A DNA stretch of 64,000 bases from Balanoglossus misakiensis (GCA_040954595.2 CM082597.2:1984001-2048000); one strand, 5' to 3'; positions 23,380-37,119 are shown, counted from the stretch's first letter. The notes: a model not told the origin generated them from the letters alone. A program made the numbers and translations.

Positions 23380-26300
23380 CTGTAACAAGAAAATGATAAC
23401 ATAGAATTTAATTCTGTGAAAAAATCAGTTTATATATTGGTTGTATCTTAATATTCTTCGTGCAGGAACCTATGCCCTTCAATTTGCCCCAAAAATACAC
23501 CGATTCTCGTCAAATTTCAAAGAATATGGCGCATACTTTTAAATCGGGATTTTGGGTAATATTAACACGATGGCAACATTTCGTCGTCTGCCACATTGTC
23601 AGCGATGGATTTCTCCGGTTTTCATGGTGTGTGTTTTCTCACTTGGACGTCCGCGAAATTCGATATCAATAAAGGGAAACTCGATGTGAACGAACCAACT
23701 TTTATCGTGATTACTAATTCCCCTTTTTCCAGAAGGGGGGCTTTCGAACTCCTCAAGGTACTTATAAAATGAACACATAAACTTCCGGTGCTTTCTTGTC
23801 ACATTACGTTTGTAACAAAGACCGCTATTCTACGGTTCTGTTTGCGGCAAGCATGACGCATATTACCCCGGGTACGGGAAGGCAGGGCCTCGTAGTTTGA
23901 TCTCTGACATGTTACGGAACGACCAATTGTGGATGAACTCCAAAAAGCAGGCGGCAGACAGACAATGTGTCATCAAAAACGACTAGGTCTGAAAGTCGGT
24001 TCAATATCCCCTCTGATGAGTCCTGATTTCTCGTTTTCCAACAAGGAACTCCCCTTGTTATGATTTGACATAGAAATCGTATTGACGCGATATGCGAGAT
24101 ATGAAATCTGGCTTATTAGCATAAAGCTAGGGTATCCGCACTCTGACCCCCCGGAGGGAAAGATAATAGAAAAAGATGAATATTAGAAAGAAGCATGCGC
24201 GAACTGTTCACGATAATATGACTGTTATGATTTCCAAACCGAATACTCCCCTTGATCGTCAAGAAATCACAATATCATGAGTAGGCCATACAGGTTTATA
24301 GTCTAGTTATACGTACAGCAGTTGTAAACATTAACATACGGTGTTGTTAGTGTGGAAAAGTAAATTAAGTTAAAAAGTCAAAAACCGGTTACAAAATGTA
24401 TATCTACTATACTCATAAGGCGATTACTCGGCGTCAAAAATCAATACATGTAATAACTTTATAACACAATTAAAACTATCATTTTAACTATAGCTAGTTA
24501 TTAATATTATTTTAACAAGGTTTCGTGATTTTATATTTAATAGTGGTGATTGATTTACAGCCATGAGAAACGGTAGAATAAACGGATGTGGCCAAACACG
24601 ACCCCATTTACAGACATCGACGTCAACTATTCGAAACGGGAATTAGGTTTCATTAAATGAACGGAAAACGTCCGGATATTTATGGTGTACGTCCAACTGA
24701 TTCTCAATGGCCTGCTCTTTCATCATCGCTACCAGCAAGCAGGGAGAATATCAGCCGCCTGAGCTTTGATGAATTCACTCGGCGCTGGCGGGAGTCGCTT
24801 GAGTTCCAGTCAGAATTTGACGTGATTACGGCGTGTTTAACTGGCGTTTCCCGGTCGTACATCCGTTCGCCGCGTGACATCTCCGGTTACCCGCCTCTAA
24901 ATTCTAATACAGTGGTACACACGGCTGTGTGCCTGCCCTTCAAAATCATCAAGAGAAAATGAACACAGTCGACGAAACCGCACGCCCCTCTAAACATACA
25001 CCTTTAGCATGCAGACATCACTTTTATCATGTTTAGAAGCGTAGAGTTGTCAATATCTGACAGATTGTTAACAACCAAAATTTTCTTGTCTATTAACACG
25101 GTTACTAATCACGGTTATAATAATATATATGCACTCAGATAATTTTATACTTTTCTTCTCTATACATTCAGACATGTTTTCGGAAATATTTCGTTTTCTG
25201 CAAATTATCTGTCTTACGAAAGTCTCTTTAAATTTATCTATTGACGGGAAAAATAATAGATTTATAGCGAGGAGGGGATCCCTACGGTTGCCAATAAATG
25301 TTAGAACAATACAAAGATTGAAATTATCGTATTATAATTATTTGGAAACGTAGATGCGTAAATTTGTGAAATGAACACGGGTATTGGTGATGAACTGTTG
25401 ACCTAGCGTCTACTTTTGACGACGAGATAAACCGCTGAGTGATCCGGGAGTGCACATTTACCTGGCTGGGGGCATTATGACGAGGCCGGGGTAGCGCGCG
25501 ATGAGTGCGTGGCACGTATGTTGTCAATATGGAGAATGGCGGACCCATGAGTGGTGGTACGGCGACTCCAGTAATCAACTTCATCGCTAGGAAGCCGACA
25601 TAATTGAACTTTATTACAGAGAAAATGGCACGGTATATCCGTAAATGAAGTTTTAATATCGCCGGCAGAGACCCCGCCGTTTTTCTATAACTATTGCCGT
25701 ATAATTGATGAGTCGCGAATGTATTCAATGTTGCGTTCTGGCTGCTTCTCGCCAGCGCTCTCACAATGCGCGTGATTGCATTAGCGGGGGCTTTGTTCAG
25801 AAGTCGGTGCTCGACTTGACGGAATTATCGCGGTTGTGGCGTAGTTACTACCCCTTCCTTGCCTATTTCACTTTACTGAAGGCAAAGGGAATTGGTGCTG
25901 CGTCAGATTAGCGAAGTTTTCAGTCAGGGTAATTTAGTCGGAGCGCAAACAACGCTGCTTCCATTTGAACCAAGGTGGTGATTATGGCGTGAAAATGTCT
26001 TGTTAAATTTCCCCGTTCACTGCAACGTTTGCAAGCAGTGCATACAATATGCCTGTAATTATTGTGACGCGGACAGCTAATATCAAAAGACAGTTTTAAT
26101 GAACAGCGGGAGCTACCTAATTAAAGAGATTTTTTCCATAGCGTCTTTTTCCCCCTGGAGGAAAACGACTTTTAGAAATGAAATCTTGCTTGTACCGAAA
26201 CACAATCCCTGACTACTTCCCGTGCGGAAGGAAACGCGAAATTAAAGTAGTGAAAAGGCCTTCCGCGCGATTCAAGCGCGCAGCGAATGCACTGAGTTTT

Positions 26301-29300
26301 GATTGCGATTTTATTGAACTCTATGGCTTAATTAAAATGAATTATCTACAGTCAGGAAGGCCGCCGAGACCTCCTAAATGGAACTGCGCGTTAGTTTCCG
26401 AAGTGCTCACAGCAAAGAAAAGTAAAAAAAAAATGTTCTGAATAGAATCGCGTTCAGTAAATAGGAAAGAAAAAAGCCGGGCGAAGATCTGGGAGTATTA
26501 CAGGAAAAATATCAAAGGCGATCCCGGAAGTTGGCTACTCTATTTCATCACCTGGCTTCGAGACTAGTGAACGACACAGCGGGGCAAGGGCTGCTTCATC
26601 CATCTGATTTATGAGGGCACGTGCATGAACACAGCACAGAGATGAATCAGAGAAAAACTTGCATTTAATATTTGCTCTATAGATTTGGACAGTGTCCTAA
26701 ATGGCTTTTATCATATCCAAATGAAAATTACTGGGAAATAGGGAGCCCCGCCGCACACTGTTTCTGTCATCCGACGCATTCCGCAGTGTTCGGGATTTCA
26801 AAAGACGCACACGCACACAAGAAATAATGGACTGTCACTCACAAAAACGCGTGGCACGGAGGTCCTTTGGAGTAATTTAAAATTGACTTTAGATGATTGT
26901 AAAAAATAACAATATCCCAACGCTCGGTTATTTTTAATAAAGAGAAAGAGTTCATGCATAAGAATATGCGTTGAAACACTGCGTTAAGACACTCCTTTTG
27001 GTGAGAATTAATTTTATGATAGTGAATTGTGTACTTTTGCTGGAGTTAAAATCTATTAATCTGTCATATGTATGTCTGTATGTCTGTCTGTATGTATGTA
27101 TGTATGTATGTATGTATGTATGTATGTACTGTATGTACTGTATGTACTGTATGTATGTATTCATATACACAAACAGTAGTCAAAAGATTTCATCTTGCCT
27201 CCCACTACAAGTCTGTCCACATTCAGCCTTTTGTGTCTCTCAAAGCGGTCATCACCCCAACAATAAATCTGAATGGAACGTTGATAAAATCTCACCCACA
27301 AAGCATTGGAAATCTCCTCATTAAATCATTGTGGACTTAGCATATAACCTAAAGTATATATTTTCAATTAAGATTTTTTTCTCCTGTCGTCTAAATGGAG
27401 CTGTGTTTGTAGTACTAATCGCTGCGTAAATAACAACGTACTGCTCGCGTCATTTCTAGGCACCGTTCAGCCATACTTAGCCATAATTTATGACTCAAAA
27501 ATAGATCTAATTTAAAAGTGAATTTTTAAATTACATAAATGTTACACGATAAATGCGTTAATTGGCCAATATACCGTAAAGTATTCGTTACCTAGCAACA
27601 GGTGGTCGTTTGTGAATTTTGGATAGTACTGTTTGAGAGAGAGAGAGAGAGGGGGAGGGAGGCGGGGAGGGGAGAGATGTTTACTCTTTGACAAACAATG
27701 CTGCATATTTGTTGGAAACTTTCAAAGGCACTGCACATCCGGGCACTGTCAAACGGCGATCACCCACAATACACAGGAAGAAAACACACATACCGGCTGC
27801 TTAAATCATCGTCATTCAGACATGTTTAATTAAAAGACAACTCTAGGCTGTAGCTCACTCATGTTGCACTCATTCAAACACAGGACGAATGATTGGCAAC
27901 TCTTGGCAGCGACAAACACAAACTCCCGGGCTTCCGACAACTGAAGGGGACCACTCCCCATCACAGACCGATCAGTCGCTCCTCGCACGACGAGGCGACG
28001 AACCCTCAAATGTTGTTGTGACTCATCAATTATCGCTCTGTCTCATTCGAGCGAGTCCATCTTTTCAAAATCCCAATCACTTTGAGGGCAACATCAATTC
28101 ATATTATAATTCAATTTCATATTAGTAATACATCCTCGTTATTAGACAAATGTCCAACAAAGATGCATATCTGTTTTTTCATATCCCCCGCTGTGAACGG
28201 TAATCAGAAATGCGCGGGCACATTTCCCTCCAAAATGAAATTTTAGGATGTAAGTACGCAATACAATTTGCATTACAACGCGAAGGTGTTTTATGTTAGG
28301 TTGCCTGCAACCAACTCTTGACATTTTTGTCTGCCCAGTCAGGGAGGTTTGAAACTTGTTGATATTAAGCACAGTCGGGTCTCGAGGGAATTGTTGGTTG
28401 ATCATTTTAGTTACAAATATCATGGCATCGAAAATAGGTGAGCGCGTTACTGGTAAAATGGCGCGAACACCCGTTTTGGCGCGAACCATCGTGAAAAGCA
28501 AAGTCTACCCAGGCGTTCGAATTGCTGTGGAAGTTTGATTCAAATAGGTGATGGAAATTTTTATAAGGTTAAAAATAATTCGATTCGGAGAATCAACAAG
28601 TACACGACGGCATAAAATAAATCCAAACGCTAATGATACATTTTTGTATTTTGTCAGAGAACGGCCAATACAGCGTGGATATTTTCATGGAGCTATGTCA
28701 GACGCGCACGATAATCATTCTCGGGCTTTGGCGGGAAAATTGTCCGCATTGTCGTCTGCGAAAAGGCGGGCGGACTATCAAGCGCCGCGGTGACTCAATC
28801 CTTCAGCGTGATTTCTGGCTGATACTGAAATCGTGCTTCTAAATAAAGGTGCCTATTTTTCTCTCCGTCATCACCGCCAAACAGTCAAAAATGCTTTTGA
28901 AAAATATGAAAGAACACAATCTTTCAAAATTGCTTTGAATGAGGGCAATTTTACTTCTGCAACAAGAGACATGCCTATGGCATGAATTGAAGTCTTTCCG
29001 TCACGTTTTACTACCAAATTCAAATAAACTTATTTCAGGGTAATATGTGTAATTAAGGTCGGAAAATTGCCGCGCAAAATTGTACTGGATATTATTTTCC
29101 GTCTATGTACCTTGACAACAAAATTCATCGCTCTTTTGTGACAGGGCGAGTTTGCAACGAACTGACTTCTCCCGCTCATTTTCTGACAAGCAATTTTCCG
29201 AGAAAATAGCCCGCGCTTTCTTCTTGTTCCGTCAGCTCTTTAACAAAGAGCGTATAATTTGCCCGGTAATGTCGTGGCTTGAAAGCAAATGGGAAGTTCT

Positions 29301-32300
29301 TGTGTGACACAAGTCGAGCGTGCCGGATGCTACTCTGACACTTTGGGGGAAAAATATTCGCGTTACGAAAACGGGTTTTTAAAGCAGCATATGATATATT
29401 CGCGCGTCTGAGGGGCCATTTTTTATCCGACTCAAATTGTAGGGACTGCGAGACGAAATTTTAAAAAGCCGACAAAAAGTGTAAACGTATTATTGTTTGT
29501 TTGAAATAAAGACCTTTTAAAATAAATTAAATCGTTTAATGTGTAGACGATTTATGGACTTTCTAAATTTTGCGTGTGTCTCAGACAGTCTGTCTGTCTG
29601 TCTATCACACAGAGTATAAGAAAAGTATTTTTTTCAAACAAATGGTCAAAGCTCTGTCGTATGTTTACTAGCATCGACCCGTCAGATGAAGTCCCACGTT
29701 CTGTCTGTGCTGCGCAATAAAAAAAATACGAGCCTGCCGTTAAACAAGACGCCACTTTTGTGTGTCCAGGAAGAAGATAGGAAGAAGAGAAGAAGTTAGA
29801 TTCCGGTTTTGAAGACTTAAACAGGATGTAAGCAAATGGGTGCACATCCTCGAACACTATCCTGGAACAGAGCTATAACCAGCTGATGGGCACGACACGA
29901 GAATTTCCTCTCCGACACTAAACAGCAAGAAAGTTACTCTGTATATAGGAAACGAGCTGCGTCAATAATTGAGATGGGACGCGAAAAGCTTGTAGCAATC
30001 AATCACGTGACCGATTACTTGTCATTACGTCAGTCACTGGATGATAAACAAGTTCGAAAATCACCCTTTTACGACGAGCGACATCTTTGCCATCGCAAGA
30101 TGGCGATCAAATTTCCTTTTTTCGTTCAGCGCTGTTCTTTTTTTCGCCGGGGTTAATATACAAGGGAAGGTTTTTATATAGAGAATCCCGGGCCTTGATA
30201 CAAAGCCAATTTCTTAGTTTTCTGGCTGGGTGGTCAAGCGAAAGGCAGGCGCTAGTGTTTTTCTTGGCGATCTGGGTGATTTTGCGCCGTCCATTCGCCC
30301 TGCATTTAATGGCAATCTAACTCGCAACTTTTCAATTTAACAGTTCATCCAGGTGGAAAAATCCAACATTACTAAATCCAATTTATAGGGGAAACAACTG
30401 ATTTATCTCATATTTTGATCCCCTGGCTCCGCACACGAGGTCGTTTTCTCGAATACAGGGTCATTTTGAAAGATTTCGTTGGTGATTCAAGCCCATTCCA
30501 TTCGGTTGTAATCTGTACCTGGCACGTGGACTGGAAGATGTGTTTGCTTTTTCATCGGCCTGTACGTTATATCTCATAGTTTCCTTAAGATTTTGCAAAA
30601 AAATACTTTGAATTGAGCGAACAAGTTTCCTTTGTGTTTCACTGAGCTGAACGACAAAAAGTACACGACGCCATATTTGATAATCACAAAGCTGAAAGGA
30701 GTCCGCACGACACCGAAAAAAATCACGATAAAAATCTGACGATGCCCATCAAACAACAAACACCGCGGATCGGCTGCGCATGCCCCGTCCTCTGCTGCCC
30801 TTCGGCTCAAAGATTGGCATTTGATACACGTATATTTTTTCATCCTGCCACCGCGAAAACGGATGGCCGTGCAATGATGAACTTCCGCCGTTACTACTTA
30901 AACCACCTATCAGCGCTGTTCCCGCGATCCAATCTCTCGTGTCTCGCGGGACATCGGCTGGATGAAGCTGACGAGATGGACTTCCAAGTCAGTGAGCCTA
31001 GCTTACCCAACTCGCATTGTTTATACATAGAATCGAGATTTCGCAGCGAGATAATCTCGACGGCAGCGAATTCGCTGGACTGGAAGGGTGGCTGTACCGT
31101 AATGGAATGATATAGCGCGGACAAAGAAAAGAACTTACTTGGGGCAGGCTTCCTAGATGTGCGTCGTTTTCTTTTCGCGGCAAAGTGACTAGACGACACA
31201 CTTGCGCACAAAAATTTATTGCGCGGGAATGTATATACATTGTTGCAATAACCAATAAGCGATGTACACCTTTCGTGGACAAATACACACTTCGTTCTCG
31301 AAACAAAGTTGCGAGTTCAGAGTAGTCTTTATTGTGTGTAGTAGACAAACAGGCAGACAGACAAAACTGTCAATGTGGGAATAAAGAAGTTGTAAACTGA
31401 CCTGTATTTGCAAGTCTGCTGCTGGCTGCCCCAAAAAGTTGATACGGATCTGCAAAATGATCAATAATACGACTCACGGTAAGTAGTCTGTCAGATCCGC
31501 TTCCGCGAATAGTTTACAGGACAGGAAGTGCATTTTGTATCGTCAAAATTGTGTCTCGTGTGTTATTACGAGGAGACAGACTCCGATCAGACAGTCCCAT
31601 GTAAGTCTTTAAAGCCCGTAGGTGCAACATTCTAAACTCCTACACAGAATACGACGGCTGACATTTGTACCAATATTATTTAAACCCCCGCCAAATTCTA
31701 ATAGTTGCATCCGAATTTCGTGAAGTGAGATTGCGAAGATATTTCTTCAGGCTTCGACAAATAGTTTCAGACAACTTTTCCCCAGAATTCCCGCCCAAAA
31801 GTAAAACCTGATGCAAGGCACAAATTTAATACACAAATGAAATGTCCGACTTTAAAAAGTCGTTCACCAAATAGTCGAATGACAAAACTCAAAACTCATA
31901 AATTTCGGACCTCATGGGATATATTGCTTCGAAAGTAAGTAAGTAGCCCAACGACGAAATTCATCGGATTATGGCGCCATCAAATGTAATGGAAACATGA
32001 TGCGATTTTGATAGATAAATAATTATGTCACTGACGTCTTTTAATAAAAATTAGAGTCATGTTTATACCGATCGACTTTGTCACCCTTCTCTGAGTGCAC
32101 AAGTAAAAGCCAAAGCGACCGATGACTAATCCAAAATATCAAAGCAGTGGAGCATTCTCAATGTTTTCTTTAGAGCGCTCATGGCGCATTACTCAGAGAT
32201 TTGCATATTTTACAAAAAAATAGTCAGACGACAGCCAATGAGGCGTGTAATCTGCCTTGACAGTTATGTACCGATTGTCATTATTCTGAACTTTATTGGG

Positions 32301-34011
32301 GGGCAGATGAAAGAAATTTATCCGTCAGTTGGGAACTACTTTGTTCTCGAGCTCGAGGATTAGGCGAAAAAATTAATGGGGCTCTAAAAAAATTGTGCAA
32401 ATGTAACCAGAGTGCTCGACTTACCGGGTCGCATGTGCGCATGCGCTTCCATTGATGGCTTTGGAATGGCTGGTAACGGTGGGGAGTAACCTGAAAAGAA
32501 TAAAATTGTGATGACATTTATACTTTTCTCTTAAAAATAATTAAATACCACGGAACTGTCAAAAAAGTTTATTTCTATCGGAAAATGAATTTTTCTTGCA
32601 TGTCTGTTTTGATAATAGAAAATTAAACACCAATGTGTAATTATGAACAGAACTGCGTGAATTTTATAGTTTTGTTACCCTGTTGTTTTTGTCATTTTTA
32701 CACCGATGGATGCCATTTTGAGCCGTACGGTACAAGAATTAAACCGTGAAGTCAATCTGAATCAACAATTATATTTTATGCGGATTTCGTAATACGTGGT
32801 CTAGGGTCAAAAGAGTGATATTGGGATTGGCGCATGCGATCTAAATATTATCCCCTCTTTGAAAAAAAGACTTTTCCATCGACGGCAGTCAATCCGCCAG
32901 AGACAGGATAGCATGAACGATCTAAGTCCGCCATCTTTGTTCCCTTCCCATTTAATGCTGTCATAATGCTTCTTATCAGGATGAAAAAACTTCTCAAAAT
33001 TCAATTATACAATCCCCACATTGCGATAAGAATCTCAGGGCTTGAAAACACTGTCCTGGGACGAGGTTGAAATGTAATGAACAATAGCGCGCGATGTTAG
33101 CAGTCTTGCGCCGAATTCCCAAGATGGCCGTCCCTGTAGCTTTAGCGCCATGAAACATTTACTTAGGCACCGCATTTCGCATAAGGGAACCGCGGAAATA
33201 GAATTAAAAAGCAATAAAATATATTGTGGGAAATGTAGAGATTGATTCGGTGTAGTCTCGCGGGACGCTGGCCTGACACTAAGGTCTGAATATACAACAT
33301 ACGTAGTGTAATTGCCTACATCACTTTATTCAAAAACAATTTGTGGTCGATCAACGACTCAGCTTCCTCTGCGCGCGCAGGTCGGAATATGCTGAACACA
33401 CGATTTTCCCGCCGAAGGTTTTACGAACGACACTTGCAACTTCCCTTTCGTTCTCAGCAAATCTATTCAATTAACGTGCTTGTATTAGTGATTATGACAA
33501 CTGATACTTTTCAGTTTTAACTCCATCGGATGTATGTATGTAATAACACTGCTATTAGGTTTTAATTTATTTTTAAAAATAAAAAAATTGCTTCAGTTCG
33601 GCCACTGCTCGGTATTACACTCCCAAATACTCCTGATAGATTACACCTTTAAGCGTATTGTTACCGTGTGAGAGCGAGACCGCCCGCACCTCGTCCCCCC
33701 TTGAAAATGTCAGCCTTTCATTTTGTTATTCACTCGGTTTAAATGATCGTTTTAATGGAGATCTTATGATATTGGGAGTGTTTGGTGAAAATGGCAGCGT
33801 TGTGTTGGAGTAAGTTGAGTGCTGTAAATTGAAGGTGTCGACGATATCCTTGAATACCTCATTGAAGGATGAATGTCAGAGTTGTGCTTTTTGATACACC
33901 AAAATTGAACTTCATTTCGAAAACAAACATCATACCAACCTTTGTGAGGCGAATTGGGCGCGTTGCTCCACGAACTATTTCTCTCCCTCATGAAACCGCC
34001 GTACGACGAAT
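22859..34011 (-). CDS. erg: ERG/FLI1-family ETS transcription factor, copy 2
   Basis: This is a second nuclear ETS activator of the ERG/FLI1 type, on the opposite strand. Four exons join in phase: 34011-33940 (72 bp), 32490-32425 (66 bp), 31449-31402 (48 bp) and 23379-22859 (521 bp, TAG stop). The product reads (x)[18 protein letters not shown]..., then [16 protein letters not shown]..., then [16 protein letters not shown], then the ETS domain and a tail ending SRLSPYYS. The order matches vertebrate FLI1/ERG, where a PSYDSVRRGAW-like exon precedes DPYQILG. All internal junctions are phase 1. A Pointed domain was not found; it may lie further upstream beyond the Ly6 genes, or this copy may start from the candidate first exon at 36879. 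One donor (33939, gttggt) is weak. The tail differs clearly from copy 1, so the two are not a recent whole-gene duplicate. Confidence 0.92.
27068..27161. repeat. Microsatellite (GTAT)n / (GTCT)n
   Basis: GTAT units interrupted by three ACTGTATGT units near the 3' end. Confidence 0.95.
27638..27676. repeat. Purine-rich (GA)n / G-rich tract
   Basis: GA dinucleotides pass into GGGAGG-type runs; all purine on + for about 38 bp. Confidence 0.85.
31402..31449 (-). CDS. erg: ERG copy 2 small exon (48 bp, DPYQLFG...SSRLANT)
   Basis: Acceptor ...attttgcag and donor gtcagt on the minus strand, with phase 1 on both sides. It encodes (D)[15 protein letters not shown](G), the same length and phase as the copy 1 exon at 3172-3219. 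Residues SSRLAN are the family-conserved lead-in to the ETS exon. Confidence 0.92.
32425..32490 (-). CDS. erg: ERG copy 2 proline-rich exon (66 bp)
   Basis: Acceptor ...cttttcag and donor gtaagt on the minus strand, phase 1 to phase 1. It encodes [20 protein letters not shown] followed by P, and the last base supplies the G of the next exon's Asp codon. It occupies the position of the low-complexity, proline-rich linker that precedes DPYQ in vertebrate ERG/FLI1. The sequence itself is not conserved enough to prove it alone; the splice sites and phase carry the call. Confidence 0.75.
33940..34011 (-). CDS. erg: ERG copy 2 exon with SSYGG...RERNSSW (72 bp)
   Basis: The minus-strand acceptor is ...attcactag, and the exon reads (D)[20 protein letters not shown] followed by PHK. 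It resembles DPSYDSVRRGAWGNNMNSG in FLI1, with the same phase-1 entry. The donor is gttggtatg, weaker than the other donors in this gene. A methionine inside the exon could serve a short isoform if no upstream coding exon is used. Confidence 0.75.
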
Positions 34012-36878
34012 CTAGTGAATAAAAACAGCAACACACTTGTAAGATTAGAGTCTGAAGGGGTAAGTATGGATGTATGGATATAAAGGGACGGAAGACTTCT
34101 GAAAACACTGACAATGAGAGAGAGAGAGAGAGAGATGGTGTCTACATTTGCTTTCCGGGATGAATTTTAAAAATACATTGTATTGTTAATCTTGAGTTAC
34201 ATGAACTAAAATGAAGTTATCAATTTATGAAAAAAAACCGGAAGAATGGTTGCCGAGCGAGAAACAACAAGAAGCCATACATGGCTGCCTCAACATTGAC
34301 ATTTTTTATTTCTATGTAGAGATTTAACCCGTTCTCTGTCATTCAATTACCTTCCTGGTGCAGTGTACACATTAAATTCATGTTACATTTCTTCTAGTGA
34401 CGGTTCAGAATTATGATTATTTTTAAAGATTGGTGGTACTAAGCAAAAGGGTGGACTGGGCTGGGCTGTGGCAAAGAAGGCCAGCACCGACAATGCCTGT
34501 TCAACCGCCGTGCGCTCAATATATTCTGAACTAGAGTAAAAAAGGAATATCGCGGCGGTCATACACCCCATAATTGAAGCCTTAATAATGAAAACGAGTT
34601 TTCAATGGTAAATGTAGCATTTGTTATATCTGTATATAAAGCGGCACTAGCATGTGTATACGGCGTAAGTTATTTCACATGTATCCATTGATACTGTTTA
34701 CGAAAGAAAACAACAACAAAACCATATGTCTACACAAAACAATAACAATAACAGAACTGTCGTGGTGTAGACGTCCTGGGGTCTACAGTCCCGCTGTCAG
34801 ACATAAGGAAAACATGTAACTGTTTCCTTGTAAAACTAATGAGCGAAGCTCTTGTCTTTGCCCGATGAAATGCTCACCATTGTGTTGAGCTGTACGGGAA
34901 AAACATTGGAGCTGCCTAGCATTTGGTTTGGTTGTGGTTGGACATTGGACGTACTTCCCTACTAGCATACTTCATTGTTGTACTGTTAATTTACTGCTCA
35001 AATATTTGAGATAGTGTTATTAGATTTAATTCGGCGAGAGTTTGACGTGAAACATATTGTTTCAATGCTGCTAACACTAGTATCACTTTTTATTGCCTGG
35101 GTCAGCCATTACGCGATTTTTACGGCGATTTCGGCATTGTTGATCAATCTTTTCATTCTTTCATTTAAAAAGCATTTCCGACTTTTGATTGAGCGTTATA
35201 ATTTGACGGGTAACGGTAGAATTTTTACTATTTGTGTTGACTGCAGGGATTGTAATTTAGACATTTTTTGGCGCCAGATTTTCGGCAGACGACAGAAAGT
35301 GACAATTTCAATTCACCTACCTGTGGCTGTGAGAAACATATTTCTGTCAAAGGCTTGCGCTGTGTACGCATACGAGCACTCGCACTGAGAAGGCTTGGCT
35401 TCCTGCATCAATCGTAGTCGGTGGACGCTTGAGGATAAAAAAGAGTCTCGCGCTTATTTGTATACTCGCCAAATTTGGTCACAAATCGTTGCGAGTCTGC
35501 AGACTGCTGTGGAACTGCGGGCGATGACTCGGTGTATACAAGCGCGTCGGCAAGTGGTGACTTCGTAGCCCGGAAATCACGGCAATTCTGACGTCGGTTC
35601 AACCTCGACGTACGAGTCAATCATGGAAATCACTGAATATTTTCCCTCCTGTGATACTAGATTTTCGGGCGTGCTCTCCACTTCGACCTGGTCAGCTTTC
35701 AGTCTCAATTAATGATTGGGGAAAATAGATCGCCGATATCGCTTTTTATTGAATTACAACAGTTATGACAAGAGCCCACCGTCCAATCACAGCCACCATT
35801 GGATGATTATGTCGATTTGTTTGACAAACTTAATCAGGCTTGAGTCGACGGTAATCATTGGGCGTTGATGGAAGCCATTTTACGCCAAACAACACACAGC
35901 GGTCGCGTGCCTCGATTTGATTATGCAGATGAGATTTACACCGCGCGGACAATGGGACGTCGGACGCGGGAACAATGGCCGCACAGTGGAAAACGAACGC
36001 CTTGACAATTCTCAACACCCTTTGAAATCCCCCAAACAAAAGACCGCCCCGGTGAAGTCCTCTCCGTCGACAACCCAGTCATTGTGCGAAACTTGGAAGC
36101 TTAATCCCATCCCGAGTGCCCGCTATTCTATTCTATCTCCCATTCCACACAGTTTCAATGCACGGGGATGTCGTTAGAATAACATGGCAGAAAAAATCAC
36201 AATGTTAGTGTCGTTTGCTACATTTTGTCTGCTGTCAATGGAAACAAAAAGTCCGCGAAAACTAAAAGACTCGCGCCTGAACTATAACAACTCGACGTGC
36301 GCGCGATTATACACACCCATCAAAAATAGGTAGATAGATGTACCGATGGGCCCTACAGAATGACGATTCTACTGCGCGTCGCGTATCTTTTGTCATAGTC
36401 CCTACTTTCACCAGCTCCCAAGACAGAGACAGGATAATATATATTTGTTAATATGAATATGCTGATGTGTGTTAGATGGGAACTGAGTGTAAATGAATTG
36501 CTAGATGACACACAAAAACGTCTATGTCGCAGATCAACACAGAGAGTCATCGCATATACATGTATTCATTAAAAATGAAAAAAAATATTTTCTACAATAT
36601 TAATCTTGATGTAAATCTGTTGACCTTCCGCGTGGGGGCAACAAGTCATTCTGACCTCACGACAGACGTGGTGAGGGTTTACAACATACATGTATTTCTT
36701 ACTAGTATGTTCGTGTGCTTTCTGGATAAAACCGAGCAGATGTTGTTACTGCCCTCAACAGTCGGATATATAAAGCAGGAAAAAAATTGCAAGGCGGATG
36801 CATGGTGGCGCTATACACTAAAATTCGAAACATCAAATGTCTGTAATACATGTACATGTAATGGTGAATGCGACTCAC
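34012..36878. other. Region upstream of the first recognised exon of ERG copy 2
   Basis: No exon is supported here. A Pointed domain was looked for on the minus strand and not found. The stretch holds a GA tract at 34112, one CAGACGAC motif at 35286 inside a hydrophobic chance ORF, and nothing else recognised. It would be an intron if copy 2 starts at the candidate exon ending at 36879. Confidence 0.5.
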
Positions 36879-37119
36879 TTGTTCGATGGTGGTCCAAACT
36901 TCGGCAAGTCCTGCAAAATTCCCCCCGCCGAGGACTTCGTTCGCCAACATCCAGGACCAACCAGTCAGCCTTGCATATCTCTTCGTGGTTTTCTGTTTCA
37001 CGTTTGGCGATATGAATTCGTGGTCGTCGTCCGACGCTGCCATGTTTATCGTCAAAGTGGTGACCGACAAGAATGGGACTGGCGCGCAAGGCAAACCACC
37101 TGCGCATGCTCACTCTCAA
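36879..37119 (-). other. Putative first exon B of a minus-strand transcript, possibly ERG copy 2
   Basis: The minus strand has a CCAAT box (ATTGG on + at 37169-37173), an open segment, and the donor GAACAA|gtgagt with exon edge at 36879. It resembles the segment at 21767-22002 along its length. The frame starting ATG at about 37107 (containing HGSVGRRP) leaves in phase 1 and stays open into the 72-bp exon at 34011. The frame that starts MAASDDDHEF leaves in phase 0 and would hit a stop there. It could therefore be an alternative 5' exon of ERG copy 2, coding or UTR, giving a protein without a Pointed domain. This is inference from phase and position. Confidence 0.4.

Larger units (their letters stand above)
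23380..31401 (-). other. 8.0-kb intron of ERG copy 2
   Basis: No exon was recognised on either strand. A 101-codon plus-strand ORF at 24657-24962 has no recognisable domain. The intron holds a GTAT microsatellite near 27.1 kb, a purine-rich GA/G tract at 27.64 kb, and CAGACGAC-type motifs at 23583 and 28751. Confidence 0.75.

Noticed and set aside
24657-24962. 101-codon plus-strand ORF inside the ERG copy 2 intron
   Set aside because: Composition looks coding-like but there is no recognisable domain, splice partner or promoter. A homologue search would decide.
34383-34571. Minus-strand ORF containing EYIERTAVEQAL after a good acceptor, considered as a further ERG copy 2 exon
   Set aside because: Only faint similarity to the end of the Pointed region, and no suitable donor in the required phase.
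35014-35388. 124-codon hydrophobic plus-strand ORF
   Set aside because: Contains the dispersed CAGACGAC motif and has no family resemblance or convincing start context; likely chance.
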